A stretch of DNA of 64,000 bases from Pseudobacter sp. (GTDB lineage: Bacteria > Bacteroidota > Bacteroidia > Chitinophagales > Chitinophagaceae), in NCBI GenBank assembly GCA_017849455.1, contig JAFIGX010000003.1, positions 597,228 to 661,227 on the forward strand, in the 5' to 3' direction. Shown here piece after piece: positions 35,470 through 44,673 of this stretch. How positions within the stretch are numbered: the stretch's first letter is position 1; each line of letters begins with the position of its first letter. The notes under the pieces are model-generated. The model was given only the letters and a program-made list of their open reading frames with translations. It had not been told where the DNA came from and searched no databases. Position numbers and translations under genes: made by a program.

Positions 35470-37485
35470 ATGCAATTTGATCGAAAAGACCTAACGAACG
35501 GGCAGCTCGTCCACTTTTACAAGAGCCTGCTTTTACCACGGATGATCGAAGAGAAGATGCTGGTGCTGTTACGGCAGGGACGCATCAGCAAATGGTTCAG
35601 CGGTATCGGGCAGGAAGCTATCGCAGTGGGAGCGGCGCTGGCCCTCGAAGCGGATGAATGGATCATGCCCCTCCATCGCAATCTGGGTGTTTTCACTTCA
35701 CGCAATATGCCCCTCAGCAAATTGTTCATGCAATGGCAGGGCAGTCAGCAGGGCTTCAGCAAAGGACGGGAAAGAAGCTTTCATTTCGGTAACCGCGAAC
35801 ATCATATCTGCGGCATGATCTCTCACCTGGGCCCGCAGCTCGCTATTGCCGATGGGGTGGCGCTGGCCTATAAACTACGGAGTGAAAATAAAGTGTCGCT
35901 GGCATTTACCGGGGAAGGCGGCACGAGTGAAGGTGATTTCCATGAAGCGCTCAATACAGCCGCTGTTTGGGAGCTACCCGTGATCTTCCTCATCGAGAAC
36001 AATGGCTATGGCCTCAGTACTCCGGTATCGGAACAATACCGTTGTGAAAGCCTGGTCGACCGGGCCCGTGGATATGGAATGGATGGCGTAAAGATTGACG
36101 GCAATAATATCCTAACGGTATACGATACCCTCAAAGGTGTGCGTGATTATTGTATCCGCCACCAGAAACCATACCTGGTGGAATGCTCTACCTTCCGGAT
36201 GCGCGGCCATGAAGAAGCCAGCGGCACCAAATATGTCCCCAAATACCTGTTTGAATTGTGGGAACAGAAAGACCCGATCAGGAACTTCGAGAAATTTTTA
36301 CTTTCACAGGAAGTATTGAGCGAAGAACAGATCGAGATCATCCGGCAGGACCTCCGCGAGTATATCGAGGTGGAACTCTCGATCGGGTTCGATACGAAAC
36401 CTGTGGTGGCCGATACGGATGCTGAACAGGCAGATATCTATGCACCTCCACCTGCCGTGCAGGAGTTTACTGCCCGCGTGATCGACCACTCAACTTTCAA
36501 TGGACCGGTTACCGAAGACAACCGGGAATTGCGACTGATAGATGCCATCAGCGAAGGGTTGAAACAATCCATGCACCACCATGAGAACCTCTTGTTGATG
36601 GGGCAGGATATTGCCGAGTACGGCGGGGCTTTCAAGATCACCGAAGGGTTTGTGCAGGAATTCGGCAAAGCGAGAGTACGCAATACCCCTTTGTGTGAAA
36701 GCGCCATAGTAGGCACTGCACTGGGCCTGAGCCTCGAAGGGTTCAAAAGCGTGATGGAAATGCAGTTCGCCGATTTTGTAACGGTAGGCTTCAACCAGAT
36801 CGTGAATAACCTGGCCAAGGTCCATTACCGTTGGGGCCAGCCGGCCGATGTGGTGATCAGGATGCCGACAGGCGCCGGTGTGGGAGCAGGGCCTTTCCAC
36901 TCACAAAGCAATGAAGCCTGGTTTACGCATACTCCCGGTCTGAAGGTAGTTTATCCATCTACCCCGATGGATGCAAAAGGACTGCTGATCGCCGCCATCA
37001 ATGATCCCAATCCGGTGATGTATTTCGAGCACAAGGCCCTGTACAGGAGCATTAGCGGTCATGTTCCGGAAGAATATTATACCGTAGAGATCGGTAAGGC
37101 AAGATGGGTGGCCGCCGGCGAAGATCTTTCCATCATCACTTATGGCAGTGGCGTTCATTGGGCCACTGATTATGCCACCGCCCATCCTGAGATATCCATC
37201 GATATCCTCGACCTGCGTACCCTGCTGCCGCTCGATTATGAAGCCATCCGTGCTTCCGTAGCCAGGACCGGCAAAGTTTTGCTGTTGCATGAAGACACGC
37301 TCACCGGCGGCATCGGTGGGGAAGTGGCCGCCTGGATCGCAGAGCATTGCTTTGAATTACTCGACGCACCTGTGTTGCGCTGTGCCTCCCTCGATACGCC
37401 GGTGCCATTCAGCATCGAACTGGAAAATAATTTTCTTGCCAGGGCACGACTGGGCCAATATATACAAAAGCTGCTCGGTTACTGA
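35470..37485 (+). CDS. Fused alpha/beta E1 component of a 2-oxo acid dehydrogenase
   Basis: A 671-residue protein joining both E1 subunits of the branched-chain/pyruvate type dehydrogenase. The alpha part (about 1-330) has the thiamine diphosphate motif GEGGTSEGDFHEALNTAAVW...ENN and the preceding MPLHRNLG. The beta part (about 345-671) has MGQDIAEYGGAFKITEGFVQ, then PLCESAIVGTALG, EMQFADFV and RMPTGAGVGAGPFHSQSNEA. With E2 and E3 subunits encoded elsewhere it would decarboxylate a 2-oxo acid and transfer the acyl group to lipoate. Substrate preference is most likely branched-chain 2-oxo acids, but this is inferred from the fused layout. The last 7 bases overlap the end of the convergent deacylase gene. 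Confidence 0.9.
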   Translation: MQFDRKDLTNGQLVHFYKSLLLPRMIEEKMLVLLRQGRISKWFSGIGQEAIAVGAALALEADEWIMPLHRNLGVFTSRNMPLSKLFMQWQGSQQGFSKGRERSFHFGNREHHICGMISHLGPQLAIADGVALAYKLRSENKVSLAFTGEGGTSEGDFHEALNTAAVWELPVIFLIENNGYGLSTPVSEQYRCESLVDRARGYGMDGVKIDGNNILTVYDTLKGVRDYCIRHQKPYLVECSTFRMRGHEEASGTKYVPKYLFELWEQKDPIRNFEKFLLSQEVLSEEQIEIIRQDLREYIEVELSIGFDTKPVVADTDAEQADIYAPPPAVQEFTARVIDHSTFNGPVTEDNRELRLIDAISEGLKQSMHHHENLLLMGQDIAEYGGAFKITEGFVQEFGKARVRNTPLCESAIVGTALGLSLEGFKSVMEMQFADFVTVGFNQIVNNLAKVHYRWGQPADVVIRMPTGAGVGAGPFHSQSNEAWFTHTPGLKVVYPSTPMDAKGLLIAAINDPNPVMYFEHKALYRSISGHVPEEYYTVEIGKARWVAAGEDLSIITYGSGVHWATDYATAHPEISIDILDLRTLLPLDYEAIRASVARTGKVLLLHEDTLTGGIGGEVAAWIAEHCFELLDAPVLRCASLDTPVPFSIELENNFLARARLGQYIQKLLGY

Positions 37486-39074
37486 CCTGCCGGAGAGAGA
37501 GTATCTTTTCCCGGCCCGAACAAAGCATGGCCACTGCGGATGCCTGTATGCTGCCCGTTGTCGAGCACGAGCTGTCCATTCACCAGGATGTATTTGAAGC
37601 CCACCGAATACTGATGAGGTTGTTCGAAAGTGGCTTTATCGTTCACTGCCTTCTCATCGAACACCACGATATCGGCGGCCATTCCTTCCCTGATCAGCCC
37701 CCTGTCTTTCAATTGGAATTTCTGCGCAGCCAGTGAGGTCATACGGCGGATGGCCTCTTCGAGTGAAATGATCTTTTCATCGCGCACGTATTTTCCGAGT
37801 ATCCTGGCATTGGTGCCATAAGATCTTGGATGGGGCATGCCTTTGCCGGGGATATGTACACCGCCATCAGCGCCGGCCATACAGAAAGGATATTTCATGA
37901 TATAGCGCACGTCCGTTTCATTCATACCATGGTACACCATCTGGGCGCCGCCCTTTTCGATCATGTCCATGATCGTTTCCGCTTCATAAGGCGCTTTCGA
38001 TCTTCTGCCCAGTTGCTTGTTGATATCGGTAATGCTTTTGCCGTTGAATGTGCTATCGGCAGGATAATTGGCCACTACTGCATAACTGTAATTTTTATAC
38101 TTGTATTTATCCAGCTGTTCCAGCATTTCTTTTTTGATCTGTGCGCGGGTGGCAGGATCATGAAGCCGGGCCACCACTGAATCCTGGTCGCCTGCCAGGG
38201 CCCAATCGGGTAATCGCACCCCGAGATTGGTGCTGCTGGCGGTATAGGGATACTGATCGATGGTGACATCCCATCCATCTTCCCTTGCTTTTTCAACAAC
38301 GGCCAGCGTTATATTCGATTTGCCCCAGTTGGCGCGGCCGCCGATCTTGAAGTGAGAGATCTGCACAGGTACGTTTGCTTCCTTTCCTACCTCTATGGCT
38401 TCATTGATCGCCTCAACGGCTTTGCCTTCCTCATTTCGTATATGCGAAGCGTATATGCCATTGTACTTACCCGCTGCTTTGGCGAGGCTCACCACTTCTG
38501 CCGTATTAGCGAAAGTGCCGGGGATATAGATCAACCCGGTGGAAAGCCCAGCAGCACCGTCTTTCATGGCCTGCTCCACGAGTGCGTCCATCTTTCGCTG
38601 TTCTTCAGGGGTAGGTTGACGGTTATCGCGGTTCATCACTGCTTCACGAACGGTATTGTGGCCAACCAGGGAAGCAACGTTGATGGAAGTATGTACGCTG
38701 TCGATGCGGTTGAAAAAGTTCTTCAGGCTGGGGGCAGAGCCGCCACAGTTGCCGGTGATCACGGTGGTAACGCCATCGTAGATATAGTTATCCGCAGTGG
38801 GCCGGTTGAAAATGCCGCCTTCAATGTGGGCGTGCACATCTATGAAACCGGGTGCCACGATCATCTTCTGTGCGTCGATCGTTCTGGTAGCTTTGTAATT
38901 GTTGAGCTTGCCGACGGCCACGATCTTTCCGCCCCTGACGGCAATATCGCCATAGTACCAGGAATTGCCGGCGCCATCGATGATGCGGCCGTTGAGGATC
39001 ACGAGATCATATTGTTGCTGCGAAGAACAGGTAAGTGATGCGGCCATCAGGAGAATAAATGCGAGATACTTCAT
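37479..39074 (-). CDS. Exported N-acyl-D-amino-acid deacylase (amidohydrolase)
   Basis: A 531-residue amidohydrolase with a signal peptide carrying a Cys (ASLTCSSQQ), probably a lipoprotein. Family features: DLVILNGRIIDGAGN, metal-binding VAPGFIDVHAHIE, the GNCGGS segment of the D-aminoacylase branch, GLIYIPG, YASHIRNEEGKAVEAINEAI, QISHFKIGG and the late metal Asp in CMAGADGGVH. Enzymes of this type hydrolyse N-acylated D-amino acids or related amides in the periplasm. The length fits the family. It is convergent with the E1 gene and slightly overlaps it. Confidence 0.88.
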   Translation of the reverse strand: MKYLAFILLMAASLTCSSQQQYDLVILNGRIIDGAGNSWYYGDIAVRGGKIVAVGKLNNYKATRTIDAQKMIVAPGFIDVHAHIEGGIFNRPTADNYIYDGVTTVITGNCGGSAPSLKNFFNRIDSVHTSINVASLVGHNTVREAVMNRDNRQPTPEEQRKMDALVEQAMKDGAAGLSTGLIYIPGTFANTAEVVSLAKAAGKYNGIYASHIRNEEGKAVEAINEAIEVGKEANVPVQISHFKIGGRANWGKSNITLAVVEKAREDGWDVTIDQYPYTASSTNLGVRLPDWALAGDQDSVVARLHDPATRAQIKKEMLEQLDKYKYKNYSYAVVANYPADSTFNGKSITDINKQLGRRSKAPYEAETIMDMIEKGGAQMVYHGMNETDVRYIMKYPFCMAGADGGVHIPGKGMPHPRSYGTNARILGKYVRDEKIISLEEAIRRMTSLAAQKFQLKDRGLIREGMAADIVVFDEKAVNDKATFEQPHQYSVGFKYILVNGQLVLDNGQHTGIRSGHALFGPGKDTLSPAGQ

Positions 39075-39083
39075 GCTACAATA

Positions 39084-40232
39084 TTAAAGATAACTGAGAA
39101 TTGGGTTGGAGCTTTTCGCTTTCAGCCGGCCATACCATTTACAGGCCGGGTACAATGCAAGCACTACGATAGCCCAGGCCAGGTAAACACCTGCCAGTCC
39201 AAAGCCGTATTGCTGCGGATAGAAACTAGCGAACTGGAAAAAATCTTTTGCCGGGAATCCCTGCCATACACCGGCCACTACTGACAATGCGTGCAGCAGA
39301 TAAAAATGGGCCACGAAATAGAATAGGGGCACTTTGCCATAAACAGTAAAGAACTGCCCGATCCTGCTGGTCTTACCGTCAAGCAATCCCAGTAACAGGA
39401 TCGCCGGGCCCAGTGTCATCAGCAGGAAACTGAGTGAGGGTGGCTGTTTGGTGGCATTGAGAAAAGATAAGAAGGTGTAGAGTGGTGTTTTTTGGGTAGA
39501 CCAGGGCCGCAGGTCGCCATACACATTCGATCCGCGTACCAGTACGAAGGCGAGAATAAGGGCAATGCCCAGTTGAATGAATAACCTTCGTCTGCGTTCA
39601 GGTTCCAGAAGATACAGGCTTCCGAATGCATAACCGGTTGCCATCACTCCGATCCAGGGAATGAGTGGATAGGCGATCAGGACCTGTACATCGGAGCTCA
39701 GCGGCAGCAGACTTTGTACGTGCAGGAACATCCAAAGCCATCCGAAGGAACCGAAAGCCTGTGGGCTGATAGAGTCGAGCGTATTATGGCCTACGATCAT
39801 CAGGATGCCGATGAATGCGATCCATTTTTTAGGCAGGTATACCAGTGCTGCCAGACAGATCATGGAAATGCCGATCACCCAGATCACTACCGCGATGATG
39901 AAATTGTAAGAGAAGTTGAACATGAATGCCCAGCGTATGAGGGTGAATTCGAGGACTACCAGCACAAGGCCACGGGTCCAGAGAAAACGCGAGAGGGTGC
40001 GCGTGGAGGATATTTTTTGTCCATAGAAAAAAGCGCCGGCGCCGGCCAGGAGAACGAACACCGGGGCACAAAAATGCGTGATCCAGCGGGTGAAGAACAG
40101 GGCGGGCGTGGTTTGTGTGAGATCGCTGGGATTGAAGCGCACATTGGTGAAATAATCGCGTACGTGGTCGAGCGTCATGATCACCATCACGATGCCGCGG
40201 ACCACATCAATGGAGGTTATTCTGCTGCGCAT
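39084..40232 (-). CDS. DUF1624 / heparan-alpha-glucosaminide N-acetyltransferase-like membrane protein
   Basis: A 382-residue polytopic membrane protein (about ten hydrophobic segments). The N-terminus has the signature RITSIDVVRGIVMVIMTLDHVRDYF, then FTRWITHFCAPVFVLLAGAG, as in DUF1624/HGSNAT-like proteins. HGSNAT moves acetyl groups across membranes onto amino sugars, but bacterial members are mostly uncharacterised. It lies between two exported hydrolase genes on the same strand: the dipeptidase upstream and the deacylase 9 bases downstream. The three could be transcribed together, and a role in amino sugar or peptide salvage is possible. Confidence 0.82.
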   Translation of the reverse strand: MRSRITSIDVVRGIVMVIMTLDHVRDYFTNVRFNPSDLTQTTPALFFTRWITHFCAPVFVLLAGAGAFFYGQKISSTRTLSRFLWTRGLVLVVLEFTLIRWAFMFNFSYNFIIAVVIWVIGISMICLAALVYLPKKWIAFIGILMIVGHNTLDSISPQAFGSFGWLWMFLHVQSLLPLSSDVQVLIAYPLIPWIGVMATGYAFGSLYLLEPERRRRLFIQLGIALILAFVLVRGSNVYGDLRPWSTQKTPLYTFLSFLNATKQPPSLSFLLMTLGPAILLLGLLDGKTSRIGQFFTVYGKVPLFYFVAHFYLLHALSVVAGVWQGFPAKDFFQFASFYPQQYGFGLAGVYLAWAIVVLALYPACKWYGRLKAKSSNPILSYL

Positions 40233-40280
40233 AAGAATGGGTTTGTAGTTATCGGGTTTGTTATGGGGTTGAAGGCTGTA

Positions 40281-41486
40281 TTATGGGTTCTCGTTGGCCT
40301 TCAGCACGCGAATGAAATTTCCGCCCAGGACCTTCCGGACATCTGCCGATTTATATCCTCTTTTCAATAATTCCTGCGTAATGATAGGCATGGCTGTAAT
40401 ATCATCCAGTTGTTGCGCGGTGGAAGTGATGCCATCGAAATCGGAGCCCAGTCCTACATGGTCAACGCCGATCAGTTGAATGATATGATCGAGGTGGTCC
40501 AAAAGGAGGGAGAGTGGTGGCCGCATGGCATTCACTTCGGCAGCATATTTATCGAACAGGAAATGTTCTGCAAAGAAGGTGTCGGTATTTACTTGCAGCA
40601 GTGAATCCTTTTCAGTTTTGTGGCGGAGCGTGAACTCACGATGTTTCCGGTTGAAGGTGCTGTCGAGGAAGCCGGAGAAAAAATTAAGGTGTATCACTCC
40701 GCCATTCTTTCCAACAGCCTTTATCTGATCATCTTTGAGGTTCCGGAAAACCGGGCAAAGCGCATAGGCGCAACTGTGAGAAATGAGTACCGGTTTGGTG
40801 GTGGTATGGATGGCATCCCAGAAAGTTTGTTCGCCCGCATGGCTGAGGTCGACCATCATGCCCAGTTCATTCATTCGTTTCACTACCTGTTTGCCGAAAT
40901 CGCTGAGGCCCATTTTCGGGAGTGGGGCGGTGAGGTCTGTGGCGGCTTTTTTGCGGGCTGCTGTTTCATCCATGGCAGAGCTGGCCCAGTCGGTGGAATT
41001 ATTCCAGGTAAGGGTCAAATAGCGGGCCCCGCGGCGGTAGAGACTGTCGAGATAATCGAGCCTGTCTTCGATCATGTGCCCTCCTTCCACGCCGATCATG
41101 GCCGCCAGTTTTTTCTGCTGAACGGCTTTATTCAGATCAGCGGAGTTGGTAACGATCATCATCAGGTCGGGATGACGTTTGGCTACGGCATATAAAGTAT
41201 CGATCTCCTGGTTGGCCCTGGCAAAGCCTTTGCCTTTTCCGAAGCTGCCATCACACCAGATCGAAAAAACCTGTACATCTATACCGGCTTTCCTGAACCG
41301 GTACAGGTCGGAATGTGCTTTCCCGGTAAGGTCACGGTCGAGCAGGAGATTTTTTTCAAGCAGTTTGGTGAGGATATCATTGTGCGTGTCCACAACGATG
41401 GAGCCGAAGTGCAGTTCTTTATAGGATTGCCCGGTAGCGAGCTGATAGCTTATCAGCCATGCGATGAAAAATAACGATTTTCTCAT
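40281..41486 (-). CDS. Exported M19 (membrane) dipeptidase
   Basis: A 401-residue zinc dipeptidase; I place the start at the ATG at 41486 because it begins the signal peptide MRKSLFFIAWLISYQLATGQ, while the ATG 24 bases upstream adds a polar leader. Motifs in order: IVVDTHNDIL (first metal pair), MIGVEGGHMIED (bridging Glu), YLTLTWNNSTDWA, MMVDLSHAGEQTFWDA, PVLISHSCAYALCP and HVGLGSDFDGI. Family members hydrolyse dipeptides, including mixed L,D and D,D types. It is the first gene of a possible three-gene unit with the DUF1624 protein and D-aminoacylase. Confidence 0.92.
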   Translation of the reverse strand: MRKSLFFIAWLISYQLATGQSYKELHFGSIVVDTHNDILTKLLEKNLLLDRDLTGKAHSDLYRFRKAGIDVQVFSIWCDGSFGKGKGFARANQEIDTLYAVAKRHPDLMMIVTNSADLNKAVQQKKLAAMIGVEGGHMIEDRLDYLDSLYRRGARYLTLTWNNSTDWASSAMDETAARKKAATDLTAPLPKMGLSDFGKQVVKRMNELGMMVDLSHAGEQTFWDAIHTTTKPVLISHSCAYALCPVFRNLKDDQIKAVGKNGGVIHLNFFSGFLDSTFNRKHREFTLRHKTEKDSLLQVNTDTFFAEHFLFDKYAAEVNAMRPPLSLLLDHLDHIIQLIGVDHVGLGSDFDGITSTAQQLDDITAMPIITQELLKRGYKSADVRKVLGGNFIRVLKANENP

Positions 41487-41539
41487 AATGATGGTGATCC
41501 GTGAAAACAATACTAAATTTAATCAACACTTTACAAATC

Positions 41540-42013
41540 ATGCTGGAAATTGTGACCATCGGGGAAGAAGGCCCGGAACTGGATCATATAAGGGATCTCC
41601 TTAAAGAGTATGAAAAGGAACTGGGAGAGGATCTTTGTTTTCAAAGTTTTGAAGAAGAGTTGGCGCACCCGCTCGAAAAATATGGGGAACCTGCCGGTAC
41701 ATTGATCCTTGCCCGGTGGAATGGCGAAGTGGCGGGATGTATAGCACTCAAACCGTTGGCCGGTGAAGGTCTTTGCGAAATGAAACGATTATATGTACGG
41801 CCGGCTTACCGCTCCTTCCGTATCGGGCTAGAATTGGTAAAGGAGTTGCTTCACCGGGCAACGGAAAAAGGATATGCGGCGATGCGGTTGGACACATTCG
41901 ACAGGTTGCGGGCCGCCATTCATTTGTATGAACGATTTGGGTTCGTCTATATCGAACCTTATTATACGAATCCTTTACCGGGGGTTGTGTATATGGAGAA
42001 GATGCTGGGATGA
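41540..42013 (+). CDS. GNAT family N-acetyltransferase
   Basis: A 157-residue acetyltransferase. The ATG at 41540 (MLEIVTIGEEGPELD) gives a normal GNAT N-terminus; a GTG 39 bases upstream is also in frame. The acetyl-CoA region is visible as MKRLYVRPAYRSFRIGLELVKEL, and the end shows DTFDRLRAAIHLYERFGFVYI. The substrate cannot be told. It is divergent from the dipeptidase gene with only 53 bases between the starts, so the two promoters overlap. Confidence 0.88.
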   Translation: MLEIVTIGEEGPELDHIRDLLKEYEKELGEDLCFQSFEEELAHPLEKYGEPAGTLILARWNGEVAGCIALKPLAGEGLCEMKRLYVRPAYRSFRIGLELVKELLHRATEKGYAAMRLDTFDRLRAAIHLYERFGFVYIEPYYTNPLPGVVYMEKMLG

Positions 42014-42017
42014 TCCC

Positions 42018-42563
42018 TTAATCTGCCGAAGCTCCTTTCTCTCCTACGAACCAGTGTTCCTTATTTTTGAACAATACATTGAAAGTGGTCAGGGTGCCGT
42101 AAATGCGGGTGATATATTGCTGCATGTTCGCTTTGTCTTCATCACTCAATGCCTTATGGGCATTGATCTGTTGTTCGAGCACCCGTAGCCTGTCGCGCAG
42201 CATCACGATCTTGTGAAAGAAAACATCGATGGGAATCTCCTTAGGTTTTTGGGATTTATCTGCCGGCTGCAACACCAAAGTGCCGTTCTGCCAGCGGTCG
42301 CCCAATGGGACCGTCTCACTAACGCCGCCCCATAACCGTAAAATTTTCAGCAGGGACTTCTCTACCTCACTATGTGTTTCGATCTCTTCCGTTACGTTTT
42401 CCGGAATGATCTCATCGAGGTTCGGATCATTCTTATCGATCTCTTTGATGCCATGATTGATAAAGGAAATGAGATAAGTGGCATAGCGGATGCCGACAAT
42501 TACACCGGGCCCGAAGTGAGTGTGCTGGAGGCGGGTGCCGATGCCTGCCGTTAACTGTTCCAT
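42018..42563 (-). CDS. Conserved-looking protein of unknown function
   Basis: A 181-residue soluble protein; the ATG at 42563 (MEQLTAGIGTRLQHTHFGPG) is preferred over one 102 bases upstream, because the latter would cover the dyad at 42616-42663. The N-terminal 60 residues look like a small beta-barrel (RLQHTHFGPGVIVGIRYATYLISFINHGIKEI). The C-terminal half is helical (PIDVFFHKIVMLRDRLRVLEQQINAH...). I do not recognise a family. It is convergent with the acetyltransferase gene, 4 bases from its stop. Confidence 0.65.
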   Translation of the reverse strand: MEQLTAGIGTRLQHTHFGPGVIVGIRYATYLISFINHGIKEIDKNDPNLDEIIPENVTEEIETHSEVEKSLLKILRLWGGVSETVPLGDRWQNGTLVLQPADKSQKPKEIPIDVFFHKIVMLRDRLRVLEQQINAHKALSDEDKANMQQYITRIYGTLTTFNVLFKNKEHWFVGEKGASAD

Positions 42564-42615
42564 GATGAAAATAATTTCGGGCGAAGATACGAATCGGGAT
42601 TTCCTGTCATCAACT

Positions 42616-42663
42616 GTCCGGGTTTTTGAACGAAAGCGAACAGAAATTATATCAAAACCGGAC
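42616..42663. promoter_or_regulatory. Imperfect dyad upstream of the unknown protein gene
   Basis: GTCCGGGTTTTTGA (42616-42629) and TCAAAACCGGAC (42652-42663) pair over 12 bases with two bulged bases, around a 22-base loop containing the direct repeat GAAC at a 10-base step. It lies 53 bases upstream of the start at 42563. It could be a protein-binding site or an RNA hairpin; no family is assigned. Confidence 0.35.
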
Positions 42664-42803
42664 ACTGGAATTCCTTAACATTTGCCTAAAACGCTGATTT
42701 TCAGCTAAAATATTTTTTGGCACTTGGATGGACTAATCCTGCCTGTAACCGGAACGATCCGAAAGCACAAAAAAAATCATTATAAAAACATCAAAAAGCG
42801 ATT

Positions 42804-43247
42804 ATGAAAAAGACAATTATCCTCACCGCCTTTCTGCTGGTCAGCATAGTAAGCAGTACATTGGCCAACATCAAAGAACCTGTCAGTAAAAGGATCCAGG
42901 ATGCATTCAACAATGAATTCGTAGGGGCCAGTGAAGTAAAATGGGAGAGCAGCAAAACCTTCGTGAAGGCTACTTTCAAACTGAACGACCAGGTAATGTT
43001 TGCCTTTTACACCTACAACGGTGATCTGCTGGGCGTAACACGCAATCTCCCTTCTTCCCAGTTGCCGATCAACTTGTTGTCGGATCTCAAAAAGCAATAT
43101 GGTCATTACTGGATCTCCGATCTTTTTGAAATGACCACTTCGGTTGAGACCACTTATTATCTCACACTGGAAGATGCCGACTATACGCTGGTGCTGAGAT
43201 CAAATGGTGCTGATGGGTGGTATACTTTCAGGAAAGAAAAGAAATAA
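42804..43247 (+). CDS. Exported PepSY-like (BLIP-like) protein
   Basis: A 147-residue protein with a signal peptide (MKKTIILTAFLLVSIVSSTLA). The mature part has the pattern ISKRIQDAFNNEF-like helix, GASEVKWESSKTFVKATFKL, VMFAFYTYNGDLLGVTRNL and LLSDLKKQYGHYWISDLFEM, typical of the small PepSY-like/beta-lactamase-inhibitor-like proteins of Bacteroidota. These are exported and their function is unknown. A terminator follows. Confidence 0.65.
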   Translation: MKKTIILTAFLLVSIVSSTLANIKEPVSKRIQDAFNNEFVGASEVKWESSKTFVKATFKLNDQVMFAFYTYNGDLLGVTRNLPSSQLPINLLSDLKKQYGHYWISDLFEMTTSVETTYYLTLEDADYTLVLRSNGADGWYTFRKEKK

Positions 43248-43283
43248 AGAGAGCGATCTACTCTACTCGTACAGCCATGAAAA

Positions 43284-43321
43284 GAAGCTGCTTCAGTCTT
43301 TTGGGGCAGCTTCATGTTTTT
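43284..43321 (+). terminator. Rho-independent terminator
   Basis: GAAGCTGC (43284-43291) pairs with GCAGCTTC (43306-43313) around a 14-base loop, and five T follow at 43317-43321. It is 37 bases after the stop of the PepSY-like gene and points the same way. Confidence 0.75.
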
Positions 43322-43391
43322 GGGGAGGGTAATGGATCAGGGTCGCTATAAAGGTCTTGTTAGGGGTCAGGTTTTCCTTAAAAACAAGTAT

Positions 43392-43425
43392 TTTGAAATT
43401 ATAACTTTCAGATTGCATATTTTTG
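43392..43425 (+). promoter_or_regulatory. Promoter of the DUF4143 ATPase gene
   Basis: TTTG (43392-43395) and TATTTTTG (43418-43425), separated by 22 bases, fit the Bacteroidota -33/-7 consensus. The predicted transcript would begin near 43431, leaving a leader of about 44 bases before the ATG at 43475. Confidence 0.6.
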
Positions 43426-43474
43426 CCTGAAAAACCATGCATTTTGTAGGTTAAAGTGACAAAATATATTAATT

Positions 43475-44659
43475 ATGATACCACGCGACCTTGAAAATAC
43501 TTTACTGAATGCTCTACATAACATGCCGGTGGTGGCTCTTTTGGGGCCCCGTCAGGTTGGCAAAACCACACTGGCCCTCAAAATTGCAGAGCGCAATCTT
43601 GAAAAAAAATCTTCGTACCTCGATTTGGAACTGGATACAGACCTGAGCAAGCTAAATGATCCGGAGGGTTACCTTAGACGTTTTGAAAACCAGCTTTTGA
43701 TCATTGATGAGGTGCAAAGAAAGCCCGACTTATTCCGAATTCTGAGAGGACTGATAGATATCAGGAAAAGAGCAGGTGAAAAATTCGGTCAATTTTTATT
43801 ACTGGGATCTGCTTCACGTGACTTATTGCAACAAACTTCTGAAACGCTGGCGGGAAGAATTCGCTATTTAGAACTTAGTCCGTTTTCTGCTCTGGAAGTA
43901 TACAAAACAGAGCAACTAGGGTTCAACGTGGAAAAACTTTGGTTTCGTGGTGGGTTTCCAAATAGCTATCTCACAGAAACCGATGATGAAAGCTGGGAAT
44001 GGCGGAATGATTTTATTTCTTCCTATGTTGAAAGAGATATTCCATTAATGGGGCCACAAATTCCTGCTACGCGCATGAAACGTTTTTGGAAGATGTTGGC
44101 ACACTATCACGGTCAGCAACCCTCGTTATCAGATTTAGGCAAAAGCCTTGAGATCAGTCACACGACTACGAGAACCTATCTCGATATATTAACTGACTTT
44201 TATATGGTGCGGCAAATCCAGCCTTGGGCTGGAAATACCAAAAAACGCCTGGTCAAATCTCCTAAGATATATATTCGTGATACCGGACTTTTGCACAAAC
44301 TGCTAAATATTTCTGAATTTGACGATCTATTGGGCCATCCAATTGTAGGAGCAAGTTGGGAAGGGTTTATTATCGAGAACATTATTGGGCATTTATCGAA
44401 TAAATGGCAATACAGCTATTATAGAACGGCGACACAAAACGAAATCGATCTTGTACTGGAAGGACCGAATAAACAGGTTTGGGCTATCGAGATCAAGCGC
44501 TCTTCCGCACCTGTAATCAAAAAAACGTTTCACAATGCCTGCGAAGATATCGGGGCGACGCGAAAATTCGTTATATACTCCGGCAAAGAACGCTTTCCAA
44601 TGGGAGAGGGTACCGAAGCGATAGGATTAATTGAGTTTTTGAAGTTCTTTGATGAATAA
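43475..44659 (+). CDS. AAA ATPase with DUF4143 domain
   Basis: A 394-residue cytoplasmic protein. The N-terminal AAA part has the Walker A motif LLGPRQVGKTTLAL (near residue 22), the Walker B segment LLIIDEVQRKPDLF and the sensor-like LLLGSASRDLL. The C-terminal DUF4143 part has WFRGGFPNSYL, RNDFISSYVERDIP, YIRDTGLLHKLL and WEGFIIENI, with the nuclease-like end NEIDLVLEG...WAIEIKRSS. Such proteins are common orphan ATPases of unknown purpose, often in accessory DNA. The Asp and Glu-x-Lys of the restriction-endonuclease-like end are intact. Confidence 0.88.
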   Translation: MIPRDLENTLLNALHNMPVVALLGPRQVGKTTLALKIAERNLEKKSSYLDLELDTDLSKLNDPEGYLRRFENQLLIIDEVQRKPDLFRILRGLIDIRKRAGEKFGQFLLLGSASRDLLQQTSETLAGRIRYLELSPFSALEVYKTEQLGFNVEKLWFRGGFPNSYLTETDDESWEWRNDFISSYVERDIPLMGPQIPATRMKRFWKMLAHYHGQQPSLSDLGKSLEISHTTTRTYLDILTDFYMVRQIQPWAGNTKKRLVKSPKIYIRDTGLLHKLLNISEFDDLLGHPIVGASWEGFIIENIIGHLSNKWQYSYYRTATQNEIDLVLEGPNKQVWAIEIKRSSAPVIKKTFHNACEDIGATRKFVIYSGKERFPMGEGTEAIGLIEFLKFFDE

Positions 44660-44673
44660 GTAGATCAAAATAA

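Noticed and set aside
42693..42705. GCTGA-TTT-TCAGC hairpin followed by T-rich DNA as a terminator
   Set aside because: No plus-strand gene ends upstream of it and the stem is only 5 bp; it may be chance in the promoter region.
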